Part shown: positions 36,719 through 47,426 of the stretch, piece by piece
Layout of the letters: each line of letters starts with the position of its first letter
How positions within the stretch are numbered: position 1 is the stretch's first letter
Assembly: GCF_040549465.1 (NCBI RefSeq)
Contig: NZ_JBEPTL010000005.1
Span: 133,059 to 197,058 of the forward strand
From: Lacisediminihabitans sp040549465
Lineage (GTDB): Bacteria > Actinomycetota > Actinomycetes > Actinomycetales > Microbacteriaceae
DNA length: 64,000 nt
Reading direction: 5' to 3'
Notes under the pieces: generated by a model
Told to the model about the DNA's origin: nothing
Databases searched by the model: none
What the model saw: only the letters and a program-made list of their open reading frames with translations
Made by a program: the position numbers and the translations under genes

Positions 36719-37897
36719 ATGAACGACAGCACGCCGGCTCTCAGGGTCGCGATGATCGGCCACGGCTTCATGGGAGCGGCCCATTCGCAGGGCTGGCGGG
36801 TGGCACCGCGCTTCTTCGATCTTCCGCTGCGACCCTCGATGGATGTGGTCGTCGGCCGCAACGCGGAGCCCGCCGCGGAAGCCGCTGACAGATGGGGCTG
36901 GCGGGAGAGCGAGACCGACTGGCGCCGCGTGATCGAACGCGACGACATCGACCTGGTGGACATCGTGACCCCGGGCAACACCCACGCCGAGATCGCGATC
37001 GCGGCGCTCGAGGCCGGCAAGCACATACTCTGCGAGAAGCCGCTCGCCAACACCGTCGCAGAGGCCGAAGCGATGGCGGATGCCGCAGCCACAGCCGCGG
37101 AACGTGGCGTGTTCGCCATGGTCGGGTACACCTACCGTCGTGTTCCGGCGGCCACCTTCGCGCGCGACCTGGTCGCCGCGGGCAGAATCGGCGAGGTGCG
37201 CCAGGTGCGCGCCAACTACCTGCAGGACTGGCTGGTCAACGCAGAGGCTCCGCTCACCTGGCGCATGAACAAGGAGCTCGCCGGTTCTGGCTCACTCGGC
37301 GATATCGGCGCGCATGCCATCGACCTCGCACAGTTCATCACCGGCCAGCGGCTGGTTTCCGTCTCCGGCATCCTCGAGACCCTGGTGAAGGAGCGGCCCG
37401 TGCTGGCGATCTCGCATGGCCTCTCCGGCGTGGCGGGAACCGAACGCGGGCCGGTCACCGTAGACGACGTGGCACTGTTCACCGGGCGATTCGAGTCCGG
37501 CGTGCTCGGCTCATTCGAGGCGACCCGTTTCAGCACAGGCCGCAAGAATGCCTTCCGCATCGAGGTGGCAGGCTCGCTCGGCGCGATCTCCTTCGACCTC
37601 GAGGAACTGAACACCCTCAGCTTTTACGATGCGACAGCGCCCGCCCTGGAGCGGGGGTTTACTCGCATCCTGGTCACCGAGTCCGAGCATCCCTACGCTG
37701 GCGCGTGGTGGCCGACCGGGCATCTGATCGGCTACGAGCACGGCTTCTCGCACCAGGTTCGCGACCTCGTGGACGCCATCGCAGCGGGCACCCAGCCGAC
37801 CCCGTCGTTCGCCGACGGACTGCAGGTGCAGCGCGTGCTCGACGCTGTCGAGACGAGCTCGGGCAACGGCAGCGCCTGGACATCCATCCCGGACTGA
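36719..37897 (+). CDS. Gfo/Idh/MocA-family dehydrogenase
   Basis: A 392-residue relative of the preceding protein. MIGHGFMGAAHSQGW is the Rossmann start and AGKHILCEKPLANT the catalytic EKP motif; GSLGDIGAHAIDLAQFI is the conserved His/Asp region. GAGGAGAG precedes the ATG. It completes a three-gene unit with ThuA and the other dehydrogenase. The substrate is unknown. Confidence 0.9.
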   Translation: MNDSTPALRVAMIGHGFMGAAHSQGWRVAPRFFDLPLRPSMDVVVGRNAEPAAEAADRWGWRESETDWRRVIERDDIDLVDIVTPGNTHAEIAIAALEAGKHILCEKPLANTVAEAEAMADAAATAAERGVFAMVGYTYRRVPAATFARDLVAAGRIGEVRQVRANYLQDWLVNAEAPLTWRMNKELAGSGSLGDIGAHAIDLAQFITGQRLVSVSGILETLVKERPVLAISHGLSGVAGTERGPVTVDDVALFTGRFESGVLGSFEATRFSTGRKNAFRIEVAGSLGAISFDLEELNTLSFYDATAPALERGFTRILVTESEHPYAGAWWPTGHLIGYEHGFSHQVRDLVDAIAAGTQPTPSFADGLQVQRVLDAVETSSGNGSAWTSIPD

Positions 37898-38021
37898 CCT
37901 CGGCGGTCAAGGTTGTGCCGTTCGTGACGGCCTGCGCGTGCGGACTCGGCTCGAAGTTCAGAACGCGCCGACCCCGCACGAGGTCGGTACCCGGATCGGC
38001 GGCAATCGTCTGACTGCTCTC

Positions 38022-38057
38022 GCGCAGCGGCGACTCATCACGAGGGCACCGCTGCGC
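38022..38057. terminator. Hairpin between convergent dehydrogenase and DUF305 genes
   Basis: GCGCAGCGG (38022-38030) pairs with CCGCTGCGC (38049-38057), loop 18 nt. It lies 15 nt beyond the DUF305 stop, in the right place to end both converging transcripts. Confidence 0.6.
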
Positions 38058-38071
38058 TTCCCGCGTGTGGG

Positions 38072-38650
38072 TTAGAGCGTGCCGAGAAGGTCACTCATTG
38101 TTGTGATCTCGGCCGTCTGGGTGGTGATGATCGTTTTCGCCAGAGCGAGCGCGTCACTGTTCTTGCCCTTGTCGACTTCGGTTGTGGCCATGTCGAGGGC
38201 ACCGTTGTGGTGGGTTGTCATCTGAGTGAGGAACAGTTTGCTGGCGTCCACGCCGGATGACTCTTTGAGGGCGTTCATGTCGGAGTCGGACATCGTCATT
38301 CCGCCATGGTCCATCCCCGACATTCCGCCGGACTTCTCGCCCCACTCAATAAGCCAGGATTTCATCTTCTTGATCTCCGGGCTCTGGGCGGCTTTGATTT
38401 CTTCGGCGAGCGAGGTTACTTTCGGGTCGATGCCGGACTTGTCGAGAATCATGTCCGACATCGTGATCGCTTGTTGGTGATGGGCTGACATCTCCATTGC
38501 GAAGCTGACATCGGCACTGTTATGACTGCTGCTGGTGCTCGAGGAGGCCGAGGGGTTGCTTCCCGAACTTGTGCCGCCTGAGCAGGCGGTCATGGTGAGC
38601 GTGGCGGCCAGAATGCCGACGACCGCTACTGATGTACGTGGTCTGAACAT
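38072..38650 (-). CDS. DUF305 lipoprotein, copper-associated
   Basis: A 192-residue exported protein. The lipobox LTMTAC gives acylated C23, followed by a Ser/Thr/Gly linker. Two DUF305 repeats carry the histidine pairs in MEMSAHHQQAITMSD and LTQMTTHHNGALDMA; between them lies a Met/His-rich stretch (GGMSGMDHGGMTMSD). This is a ferritin-like four-helix fold often found next to copper genes and likely to bind Cu outside the cell. It is the most distal gene of the minus-strand copper group. Confidence 0.88.
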   Translation of the reverse strand: MFRPRTSVAVVGILAATLTMTACSGGTSSGSNPSASSSTSSSHNSADVSFAMEMSAHHQQAITMSDMILDKSGIDPKVTSLAEEIKAAQSPEIKKMKSWLIEWGEKSGGMSGMDHGGMTMSDSDMNALKESSGVDASKLFLTQMTTHHNGALDMATTEVDKGKNSDALALAKTIITTQTAEITTMSDLLGTL

Positions 38651-38749
38651 GGGTGAATTGCCAATCAGTTGAACTAAAAATGGACAGGAGTAACGCTCCG
38701 CTCACGGCGGAGCTGAGGCACCGCTGTTAGCGAGTGCATACCTGTCGGA

Positions 38750-39229
38750 TCAGGTTCTACTGATGGAGAGAACGTCCAAAGACGGAGGGGTCGGCACGGT
38801 GATGTGCTCCGCGGCCACTCGAAGAATCCGGACAAGTTTGGCGACACTGAACCGTGGTGGAGACGGGCGGCGAATGAGTAGGAGTCCGATGACGGCCGCC
38901 AGAATGCTCACGGCACAGACCATCCCCATAAGCAGGCAGTTCATTTCGCACATTCCGCCGCAACGTTGCGCAGAGGTGCTGGTGATTGCCGTTGCGACGG
39001 GTGCGTGCATGGCGACGGCTTCGCTGACTCCGTCGTCGGTTCCGGCGGTGGCGTTCTCGTGGACATGGGTGTTCGTCATACCGGTTTCAGCCGCCGCGGG
39101 AGCAGCGTGCATGGCATGCATTGCGACAAGCCCGAGGAGTAGCGCTGCGATGGCGAGCACGGCGGTGAGTGCCCGACGAACAAGAGTGAGCTGGTCGCCA
39201 GAGAGCCTTGTGGACGCGTGAGTCCTCAT
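38750..39229 (-). CDS. DUF6153-like membrane protein
   Basis: A 159-residue protein with a helix near residues 20-40 (AVLAIAALLLGLVAMHAMHA), a His/Met-containing extracellular stretch and a second helix (LLMGMVCAVSILAAVIGLLLI) preceded by a Cys cluster (CGGMCEMNC). The arrangement matches small actinobacterial DUF6153 proteins that neighbour copper resistance genes. The internal ATG at 39229 is chosen over the longer frame because AAGGTGG lies just upstream. The function is unknown; metal binding is plausible. Confidence 0.7.
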   Translation of the reverse strand: MRTHASTRLSGDQLTLVRRALTAVLAIAALLLGLVAMHAMHAAPAAAETGMTNTHVHENATAGTDDGVSEAVAMHAPVATAITSTSAQRCGGMCEMNCLLMGMVCAVSILAAVIGLLLIRRPSPPRFSVAKLVRILRVAAEHITVPTPPSLDVLSISRT

Positions 39230-39287
39230 GCGCCACCTTCCCTCGTTACTCATCCGTTACCGTCGAAACCACGACCACCCTAACCCA

Positions 39288-41564
39288 TCAGTTTCCGCGG
39301 CCCGGATCCTCCGTCGTGCGCCGCAGCCGGTTCTCTCGACCTGTCGTGAACCGCCGAAGTCGCAAACTGTTCGTCACGACAAAGACAGAGGAAAACGCCA
39401 TCGCAGCTCCGGCCAGCAGTGGGTTGAGCAGTCCGAGCATGGCGACCGGTATCGCGGCCACATTGTAGGCGAACGCCCAGAACAGATTGCCTTTGATCGT
39501 GCCGAGGGTGCGGCGGGCCAATCGCACGGCGTCGGCGACGACGAGCAGGTCACCGCTGACAACGGTGATGTCGCTGGCGGCGATGGCGGCATCGGTTCCC
39601 GTCCCCATAGCAATTCCGAGGTCCGCGCTGGCGAGAGCCGCGGAATCGTTCACACCGTCTCCGACCATCGCCACCACATGGCCCTCATCCTGCAGGGCGT
39701 GGATCACGTCGAGTTTGCCCTGCGGGGTGATCCCGGAATGGACATCATCGATGTCCACCTCTCGGGCGATTGCGGCCGCCGCTCCCGCGTTGTCCCCGGT
39801 CAGAAGGATCGGGCGAAGCCCGAGGGCACGGAACCGCTGGATCGCCTCGATACTGGTGGCTTTCACCGTGTCGCCAACGACAATGGCACCGCGCAGCGCA
39901 CCGTCCGAGCCGACCGCGACAACAGTTGCGCCGGCGGCTTCGTTTTCGGCTATGAAGGCTGTTGCCTCTGCGGGGAGTGGGATCGACCAGTCCTGGTCGA
40001 GCCAACTCGCCCGACCGACTAGCGCGAGGTGACCGTCGATGACCGCTTGGACACCCTGGCCGGCGTGGGCGGAAAATGTTTCCACGGCGCCCGGTTCGAT
40101 GCCGAGGGTGCGACCGTGGTCGACGATGGCACGCCCGACAGGGTGCTCGGACCCTTCCTCGGCAACAGCTGCGATGCGGAGTACTTCGGCGGCGGGCGCG
40201 TCACCGAAGGTGGTGATGGATCTCACTTCCATCCTCCCGGTGGTCACCGTTCCGGTTTTGTCGAGCACGATGGTGTCGACCGTTCGAGTTTGTTCGAGCA
40301 CCTGAGGTCCGCGGATGATGATCCCGAGTTGCGAACCACGGCCAGTGCCGACGATCAGGGCGGTGGGGGTCGCCAGTCCCAGCGCGCACGGGCAGGCGAT
40401 GATCAGCGTCGCGACGGCAGCGGTGAACGCTGCTTCCAGTGAACCGTCGAGGATCAGCCATCCGACGAATGTCAGCATGGCCAGACCGATGACCACCGGG
40501 ACGAAGATGGCGGAGACGCGATCGGCGAGGCGCTGCGCTTCGGCTTTGCCGCTCTGCGCCTCTTCGACCAGGCGTCCCATGCGTGCGAGCTCAGTGTCTG
40601 AACCGACGCGGGTGATTTCGATGATGAGGCGTCCGCCGACGTTCACGGTGGCGCCGACCACCCGATCGCCAGCGGCCACCTCGACCGGAATGGATTCACC
40701 AGTGAGCATGCTCGCATCTACTGCGGATGCGCCATCGATCACCAGTCCGTCGGAGGCGATCTTCTCCCCGGGACGCACCACGATCATGTCACCTGGAACC
40801 AGAGATGAAACGGGGACCAGGGTTTCGGCGTGGTTCCGTAGAACGGTGGCGTCTTTCGCACCGAGCTCCAAGAGTGCCTTCAGGGCTGCTCCTGACTGTT
40901 TCTTGGCCCTGGCCTCGATGTATCGGCCGCCCAGGATGAACACGGTGACCGCGGAGGCCACTTCGAGATAGATGTCGCTCGAACCCCCGGAATTAGCGAA
41001 GAAAGCGAAGGTCATGTGCATGCCGGGTATGCCTGCCATACCGAAGAACAGCGCATAGAGCGACCATCCGAAGGCGGCGATCACACCGACGCTGATCAGC
41101 GTGTCCATGGTGGCAGCACCGTGGCGAGCGTTGACTACGGCGGCACGGTGGAACGGCCATGCTCCCCACACCACGACCGGTGCGGCGAGAGTGAGCGCCA
41201 ACCATTGCCAGTTCGTGAACTGGAGAACGGGAATCATCGACATCAGCACCACCGGTAGTGCAAGCGAGGTCGACACGATCAGCCGCCGACGCAACCCAGC
41301 CGTCTCGCTCTCGCCCGCCTCCGGTACGGGTACTGTGTTGTCGGCGCGGGGCGGGATAGGCAGAACCGCCGTGTAGCCGGCGGATTCGACCGCGGCGATC
41401 AGATCGGTGGTCTCCACACCGTTGGCCTGCACCCGTGCCTTTTCGGTCGCGTAATTGACCGTGGCGGTAACGCCGTCGATACGGTTGAGTTTCCGTTCAA
41501 TGCGTGTCGCACAGGAGGCGCACGTCATGCCCCCGATTTCGAGGTTAACGTCGGTGATGGTCAT
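39288..41564 (-). CDS. copA: Copper-translocating P1B-type ATPase
   Basis: A 758-residue Cu(+) exporter. There is one N-terminal heavy-metal domain (GGMTCASC, about 11-18), then eight helices with the CPC metal site (ACPCALGLATPTAL), phosphorylation loop DKTGTVTTG, TGES actuator and GDGVND hinge. CopZ lies directly upstream with a 3-nt gap, so the chaperone and pump are co-expressed. CsoR probably controls the group. Confidence 0.95.
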   Translation of the reverse strand: MTITDVNLEIGGMTCASCATRIERKLNRIDGVTATVNYATEKARVQANGVETTDLIAAVESAGYTAVLPIPPRADNTVPVPEAGESETAGLRRRLIVSTSLALPVVLMSMIPVLQFTNWQWLALTLAAPVVVWGAWPFHRAAVVNARHGAATMDTLISVGVIAAFGWSLYALFFGMAGIPGMHMTFAFFANSGGSSDIYLEVASAVTVFILGGRYIEARAKKQSGAALKALLELGAKDATVLRNHAETLVPVSSLVPGDMIVVRPGEKIASDGLVIDGASAVDASMLTGESIPVEVAAGDRVVGATVNVGGRLIIEITRVGSDTELARMGRLVEEAQSGKAEAQRLADRVSAIFVPVVIGLAMLTFVGWLILDGSLEAAFTAAVATLIIACPCALGLATPTALIVGTGRGSQLGIIIRGPQVLEQTRTVDTIVLDKTGTVTTGRMEVRSITTFGDAPAAEVLRIAAVAEEGSEHPVGRAIVDHGRTLGIEPGAVETFSAHAGQGVQAVIDGHLALVGRASWLDQDWSIPLPAEATAFIAENEAAGATVVAVGSDGALRGAIVVGDTVKATSIEAIQRFRALGLRPILLTGDNAGAAAAIAREVDIDDVHSGITPQGKLDVIHALQDEGHVVAMVGDGVNDSAALASADLGIAMGTGTDAAIAASDITVVSGDLLVVADAVRLARRTLGTIKGNLFWAFAYNVAAIPVAMLGLLNPLLAGAAMAFSSVFVVTNSLRLRRFTTGRENRLRRTTEDPGRGN

Positions 41565-41567
41565 GGG

Positions 41568-41891
41568 CTAAGAGGTCACCAGGGCGTAGCCGGCTTCGGT
41601 GACCGCGGCACGAACGCTATCGAGTGGCACGGGCTGGGAACTGACGACCATGACGCGGGAAGTCCCGCCGGCGTTCAAATCGACACTGACACTGTCCACT
41701 CCGTCGATGGCGGAGAGCTCTTCGGTGACGCTCGAGACGCAATGGTTGCAGGTCATCCCGTCGACCAGGTAGTGCTCTCGGATGGCGTCAGCGCTGACTG
41801 CTGCGGGCCGTTCGGTGTGACTGTCGGTCGAGCAGGTGCAGTCGTGGTCCTTGTCGGTCAGGCCGAGGTCATTGGTCGATGATGCGCACAT
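41568..41891 (-). CDS. copZ: Copper chaperone (CopZ-like HMA protein)
   Basis: A 107-residue protein with a C-terminal HMA domain: GMTCNHC provides C48 and C51 for Cu(+). The first 35 residues form an extra Cys/His-containing N-terminal region (HDCTCSTDSH) not found in minimal CopZ and possibly a second metal site. AAGGAG precedes the ATG. It would hand Cu(+) to CopA. Confidence 0.9.
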   Translation of the reverse strand: MCASSTNDLGLTDKDHDCTCSTDSHTERPAAVSADAIREHYLVDGMTCNHCVSSVTEELSAIDGVDSVSVDLNAGGTSRVMVVSSQPVPLDSVRAAVTEAGYALVTS

Positions 41892-41941
41892 AGTGGTTAC
41901 TCCTTGTGATCGTTGTATGGATGTCGTGGTGTGGAAATCGC

Positions 41942-42223
41942 TTATGAGCGGACGAGGCGGGCGATAGCGGCGGAGGCTTCGCGAATTTTCTCCTCAGCGA
42001 CACTGCCGCCTTCGGCCGTGGCTTCGGCTACACAGTGAGTGAGGTGGTCGTCCAAAAGGGACAGCGCGACTGTTTCCAGGGCCTTGGTGGCGGCCGAGAC
42101 CTGCGTGAGCACGTCGATGCAATAGGTGTCTTCTTCGACCATCCGCTGGATACCTCGCACCTGCCCTTCGGCGCGACGAAGCCGTTTCAGGATCTGTTCT
42201 TTGTTATCGACGTACCCGACCAT
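41942..42223 (-). CDS. csoR: Copper-sensing repressor CsoR
   Basis: A 93-residue all-helical metal-sensing repressor. The Cu(+) ligands of CsoR are present in the right spacing: C35, H60 and C64. The N-terminal ILKRLRRAEGQVRGIQRMVE is the DNA-binding helix of the family. AGGAGAGGG precedes the ATG. The palindrome ATACCCCTATGGGGTAT lies 15 nt upstream, so the gene is autoregulated. Confidence 0.93.
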   Translation of the reverse strand: MVGYVDNKEQILKRLRRAEGQVRGIQRMVEEDTYCIDVLTQVSAATKALETVALSLLDDHLTHCVAEATAEGGSVAEEKIREASAAIARLVRS

Positions 42224-42237
42224 GACACCCTCTCCTA

Positions 42238-42254
42238 ATACCCCTATGGGGTAT
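42238..42254. promoter_or_regulatory. CsoR operator 1
   Basis: ATACCCCTATGGGGTAT, a perfect 17-bp palindrome of the CsoR type (GC arms, TAT centre), next to the csoR start. Confidence 0.85.
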
Positions 42255-42299
42255 CTACCCTAGACACACTAACGGACGTTGAGTCAGGTCGCAACGCTC

Positions 42300-42328
42300 T
42301 TGACCTATACCCTATGGGGGTATACATT
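42300..42328 (+). promoter_or_regulatory. copB promoter with CsoR operator 2 in the spacer
   Basis: TTGACC (42300-42305) and TACATT (42323-42328) are exactly 17 nt apart. The spacer holds ATACCCTATGGGGGTAT (42307-42323), nearly the same as operator 1. The -10 ends 7 nt before the ATG, so the transcript should begin at or next to the start codon. Confidence 0.85.
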
Positions 42329-42335
42329 ACTCGGT

Positions 42336-44480
42336 ATGAACCAGCCCGGCAACGACCATCACACACACACCACTCTTCCGCCTGTCGACGCCAGAGAAGG
42401 CTCGAGTGTGATGCACCACGACGGCATGCAGCGCGGAGAGATGGATCATTCCGGCGGCCACGCAGGGCACGCTGGTCACGGAGACCACGTCGCCCGGTTC
42501 CGTCGGCTGTTCTGGATCATGCTGGTTGTCGCCGTCCCCGTGGTCGGGTTCAGCCACATGTTCGCCATGATTCTCAGCTACGACCTCCCGCACGGTCCCG
42601 TCGTGGCGTGGATCTCACCGATTCTCGGAACAGTCATGTATTTCTGGGGTGGACAACCATTCCTGACCGGCGCCGTCTCCGAACTGAGCAGCCGCAAGCC
42701 CGGGATGATGCTCTTGATCGCCCTGGCGATCACCGTGGCCTTCATCGCATCGTGGGGTGCGAGCCTTGGGCTGTTGGATTCGCAACTCGATTTCTGGTGG
42801 GAACTCGCACTGTTGATCGTGATTATGTTGCTCGGTCACTGGATCGAAATGCGGTCGCTTGCCCAAACCTCGACAGCGCTCGAATCGCTCGCTGCTCTCC
42901 TTCCGGACGAGGCCGAGCGCATCGACGGTGACACGGTGACTCTCGTCTCGCCCGCGGAACTCGCAGTGGGAGACATCGTCATCATCCGCCCCGGCGGCCG
43001 CGTACCGGCCGACGGAACTGTGACGGAAGGAACCGCCGATGTCGATGAATCGATGATCACCGGCGAATCTCGGCCCGTTAGCCGCGGGCCAGAATCTCAT
43101 GTCGTCGCCGGCACCGTCGCAACCGACACCGCAATCCGAGTACGGGTCACCGCTGTCGGCGGCGACACCGCGCTTGCCGGGATCCAGCGCCTCGTCACAG
43201 AAGCGCAAAACTCCAGCTCCCCCGCGCAACGTATCGCCGATACCGCGGCTGGCTGGCTGTTCTGGTTCGCCCTCGGTTCGGGGATCATCACCGCCATCGT
43301 CTGGACTCTCGTCGGCAGTCCCAACGATGCCATCATCCGCACCATCACGGTGCTCGTCATCGCCTGCCCGCACGCCCTCGGCCTCGCCATCCCGCTCGTC
43401 GTGTCGATCTCCACCGAACGCGCCGCCAAAGCCGGCGTGTTGGTCAAAGACCGCCTCGCCCTGGAGAGCATGCGCAAAGTCGACACCGTCCTCTTCGACA
43501 AGACCGGCACCCTCACCAAAGGTGAACCGACGGTTTCGAACCTCGCCGTCTCCGGCTCCACTAGCGAAAATGATCTTCTCGCGTGGGCGGCATCCGCCGA
43601 GAACGACAGCGAGCACCCCTTGGCCAAAGCCATCGTCCACGCCGCTAAGCAGCGCGACCTGCCGATGGCGAAAGCCTCCAACTTCCACGCCTCCACCGCG
43701 ATAGGAGTCACCGCCACCATCGACGGACACGACATCAGTGTGGGTGGACCCGGCATGCTGAACAGCCACCACCTCAGTCCACTTCCCGAAACCGAGCGGT
43801 GGAAAGACGACGGAGCGATCATCCTGCACGTGCTCTCCGATGGACAGATCGTCGGAGCGATCGGCCTCGCGGATGAAGTGCGGGAGGAATCCCGGCAGGC
43901 CGTGGACGCATTGCACGAACAGGGAATCACTGTGGTGATGATCACCGGCGATGCCGAAGCCGTAGCCCACTCGGTCGCCACCGAACTCGGTATCGACCGC
44001 GTCTTCGCCGGTGTGCACCCCGAAGACAAGGCCGCGAAAATCACCGAGCTGCACAACGAGGGTCGCACAGTCGCCATGGTCGGCGACGGCGTCAACGACG
44101 CCCCCGCCCTCGCCCAGGCAAACGTCGGCATCGCAATCGGCGCCGGTACCGACGTGGCGATCGCCTCCGCCGGCGTCATCCTCGCGAGCGACGACCCACG
44201 CTCCGTGCTGTCCGTCATCGAACTCTCCCGGAAGAGTTACCGCAAGATGAAACAAAACCTCTGGTGGGCCGCCGGCTACAACCTCATCTCCGTCCCCCTT
44301 GCCGCCGGCGTGCTCGCCCCCATCGGCTTCATCCTCCCCATGGAAGTCGGTGCCCTACTGATGTCAGCATCCACCGTCGTCGTCGCCCTCAACGCTCAGC
44401 TCCTTCGCCGACTCGATCTGCGACCACAGGGCATCGTCCCCAGCGACGCGATCGCAGAACCATCTTCGGTGCTGAGCTGA
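42336..44480 (+). CDS. copB: CopB-type copper P1B-3 ATPase
   Basis: A 714-residue heavy-metal ATPase whose intramembrane motif is CPH (ACPHALGLAIPLV) rather than CPC, the mark of the CopB class. Other motifs are TGES, DKTGTLTKG and GDGVNDAPAL. The N-terminus is His/Met-rich (MHHDGMQRGEMDHSGGHAGH) in place of an HMA domain. The ATG at 42336 is chosen because the promoter -10 lies 7 nt before it; the longer open frame starts upstream of the promoter. Confidence 0.92.
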   Translation: MNQPGNDHHTHTTLPPVDAREGSSVMHHDGMQRGEMDHSGGHAGHAGHGDHVARFRRLFWIMLVVAVPVVGFSHMFAMILSYDLPHGPVVAWISPILGTVMYFWGGQPFLTGAVSELSSRKPGMMLLIALAITVAFIASWGASLGLLDSQLDFWWELALLIVIMLLGHWIEMRSLAQTSTALESLAALLPDEAERIDGDTVTLVSPAELAVGDIVIIRPGGRVPADGTVTEGTADVDESMITGESRPVSRGPESHVVAGTVATDTAIRVRVTAVGGDTALAGIQRLVTEAQNSSSPAQRIADTAAGWLFWFALGSGIITAIVWTLVGSPNDAIIRTITVLVIACPHALGLAIPLVVSISTERAAKAGVLVKDRLALESMRKVDTVLFDKTGTLTKGEPTVSNLAVSGSTSENDLLAWAASAENDSEHPLAKAIVHAAKQRDLPMAKASNFHASTAIGVTATIDGHDISVGGPGMLNSHHLSPLPETERWKDDGAIILHVLSDGQIVGAIGLADEVREESRQAVDALHEQGITVVMITGDAEAVAHSVATELGIDRVFAGVHPEDKAAKITELHNEGRTVAMVGDGVNDAPALAQANVGIAIGAGTDVAIASAGVILASDDPRSVLSVIELSRKSYRKMKQNLWWAAGYNLISVPLAAGVLAPIGFILPMEVGALLMSASTVVVALNAQLLRRLDLRPQGIVPSDAIAEPSSVLS

Positions 44481-44540
44481 GACGTCGACCTGCTATCGGG
44501 TACGTCGCTGGCCGGCGCGAACCTGTGCCATAATCTGCGT

Positions 44541-44902
44541 ATGGATGCAGGTAAGCAGGTATGCGGTCGCGATCCCGACAGTCAGTACGTCGAGCTCGCC
44601 GTCGAGGTGTTCACGATGCTCGCTGATGCAACGCGCGTTCGGCTGGTTCTGGCGTTGCGGGATGGGGAGATGTCGGTCAATGACCTGGCCGGCATCGTGG
44701 ATAAGTCACCGGCCGCCGTATCGCAGCATCTGGCGAAGCTGCGTCTGGCCCGATTCGTCACCACCCGTCAGGAAGGCACACGGGTGTTCTACCATCTGGA
44801 GAATGAGCACGCCAGCCAGCTCGTCTCCGACGCTATTTTTCAAGCCGAACACTCGGTCGGTGGAACCCCCAGACATCACCACGTACAAGACGAGTCTGCA
44901 CA

Positions 44903-44906
<4 letters not shown>
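44541..44906 (+). CDS. ArsR/SmtB-family metal-sensing repressor
   Basis: A 121-residue winged-helix repressor: FTMLADATRVRLVLAL and the recognition helix KSPAAVSQHLAKLRLARFV are standard. A Cys near the start (KQVCGRD) and the C-terminal HHHV could bind Zn, Ni or Co. The stop overlaps the GTG of the cation exporter, so it probably represses that pair. CATAAT at 44529-44534 ends 6 nt before the ATG with no Shine-Dalgarno, predicting a leaderless message. Confidence 0.9.
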
Positions 44907-45927
<1,021 letters not shown>

Positions 45928-45931
<4 letters not shown>

Positions 45932-46053
45932 ATGCCCGGTGGCAGATGCCCATCGGCATCCATCCTCGGTGGATCTCGCATGTCGCCCTGCTCGTCGACC
46001 TCGCGAGCCCGATTGACCTGATACCGGACTACACCCCCGTGCTCGGCTACGCT
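45928..46053 (+). pseudogene. DUF1232 (YkvA-like) remnant
   Basis: An ATG overlapping the exporter stop opens a frame containing LASPIDLIPDYTPVLGYA, the hallmark of DUF1232 membrane proteins. After GYA the sequence loses all similarity and reads into the promoter of the ROK gene, stopping at 46107. The expected DD and helical C-terminal half are absent. Deletion is the simplest explanation. Confidence 0.7.
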
Positions 46054-46093
46054 CTCGGGCGGTGCTGTGCGACATGCCCGGTAGGTTGGGCTC

Positions 46094-47299
46094 ATGACAG
46101 TGGCTGAATCCGCGCAGGCTGGGCGCGGCAACAGCAACGACCACGTTCGTCGACACAACCTCTCGGTCATTCTCGGGCTCGTTCATCGCGCCCGTGGGCT
46201 CTCGCGGGCACAACTGACCAGGCAGACAGGACTCAACCGTTCGACGGTCGCGGCCCTGGTCGCCGAGCTGGTCGAACGCGAGCTCGTGGTCGAATCCGAG
46301 CCGGATTCGAGCAACCAGGTCGGGCGGCCGAGTCCGATCGTGCGACCCAGTCCCGCCGTGGTCGGTATCGCGATCAACCCGGAGATCGACGCCGTCACGG
46401 TCGGCGTCGTCGGCCTCGGCGGAACCGTGTTGAAGCGGGTGCGACATGCGACGGGGCATCCGCCGTCGGTCGAAGAGGCGGTGCAGATCAGTGCCGCCGT
46501 GATCGCGGGTATGCGTCCGGAGCTCGACGCGTCCTACCGCACTGTCGGCGTCGGCGTCGCGGTTCCCGGGCTCGTACGCGTCGAGGACGGCCTCGTGCGG
46601 CTGGCCCCGCACCTGCGATGGGAGGACGAACCGCTGGCCGCCATGCTCGCCGAAGCGACCGGCCTTCCGGTGCTCGCGGCCAACGATGCCCACCTCGGCA
46701 CCATGGCGGAGAGCACCTTCGGGGCAGGACGGGGGCTTACCGACCTCATCTATCTCAACGGTGGCGCGAGTGGTATCGGCGGCGGCATAATCTCCGGCGG
46801 AAACTCCCTCGGCGGCGTTGCCGGCTACGCGGGGGAGCTCGGCCACACCCTGGTCAACAGCGTCGGAGTGCGCTGCCACTGCGGCGCGATCGGATGCTTG
46901 GAGACCGAGGCGCGGCGGGAGCACCTGCTGCAGGTGGTGGGGCTCACGGATGCCGATGCCGACGACCTGGAGACCGCCATCCTGGCCTCGACGGAGCCCG
47001 CGGTTCTCGCCGAGGTCCATCGCCAGCTCCGTTTCCTCGCCATCGCCCTACGGAACGCGATCAACACCCTGAACCCGCAACTCATCGTGCTTGGCGGGTT
47101 CCTCGGCACGCTCTACGCGGCCGCTCCCGGTGTTCTCGACGACCTCCTGGCAGAGCAGCCGCTCAAGGCATCCAGGGAGAGCGTGCGGGTGACCCGGGCC
47201 GAACTCGGCCGCGACCTGCTCATCATCGGCGCCGGTGAACTGGCCTTCCAGCCGCTTATCGCAGACCCCGCGGGATTTGTACCGCCCACGAGGGAATAG
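46094..47299 (+). CDS. ROK-family transcriptional regulator
   Basis: A 401-residue repressor: HTH LSRAQLTRQTGLNRSTVAALV (about 36-56), ROK domain with YLNGGASGIGGG and the signature CHCGAIGCLE. TAGGTT at 46082-46087 ends 6 nt before the ATG and no Shine-Dalgarno is visible, so it should be leaderless. Its expected target, a sugar transporter, seems deleted: only a scar follows (47478-47898). It is therefore probably an orphan regulator. Confidence 0.88.
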   Translation: MTVAESAQAGRGNSNDHVRRHNLSVILGLVHRARGLSRAQLTRQTGLNRSTVAALVAELVERELVVESEPDSSNQVGRPSPIVRPSPAVVGIAINPEIDAVTVGVVGLGGTVLKRVRHATGHPPSVEEAVQISAAVIAGMRPELDASYRTVGVGVAVPGLVRVEDGLVRLAPHLRWEDEPLAAMLAEATGLPVLAANDAHLGTMAESTFGAGRGLTDLIYLNGGASGIGGGIISGGNSLGGVAGYAGELGHTLVNSVGVRCHCGAIGCLETEARREHLLQVVGLTDADADDLETAILASTEPAVLAEVHRQLRFLAIALRNAINTLNPQLIVLGGFLGTLYAAAPGVLDDLLAEQPLKASRESVRVTRAELGRDLLIIGAGELAFQPLIADPAGFVPPTRE

Positions 47300-47426
47300 G
47301 CCGGTGTGAACGCGTTTTGTCGAATGTCCGAAATGACCCCGAACGATCACATCGATTGTGGCGGCTTCATTCGGCCATGGCTAGCGATGGGTCTGACAAT
47401 CGCGAGGCAATCCGGCCTAATTGTTC

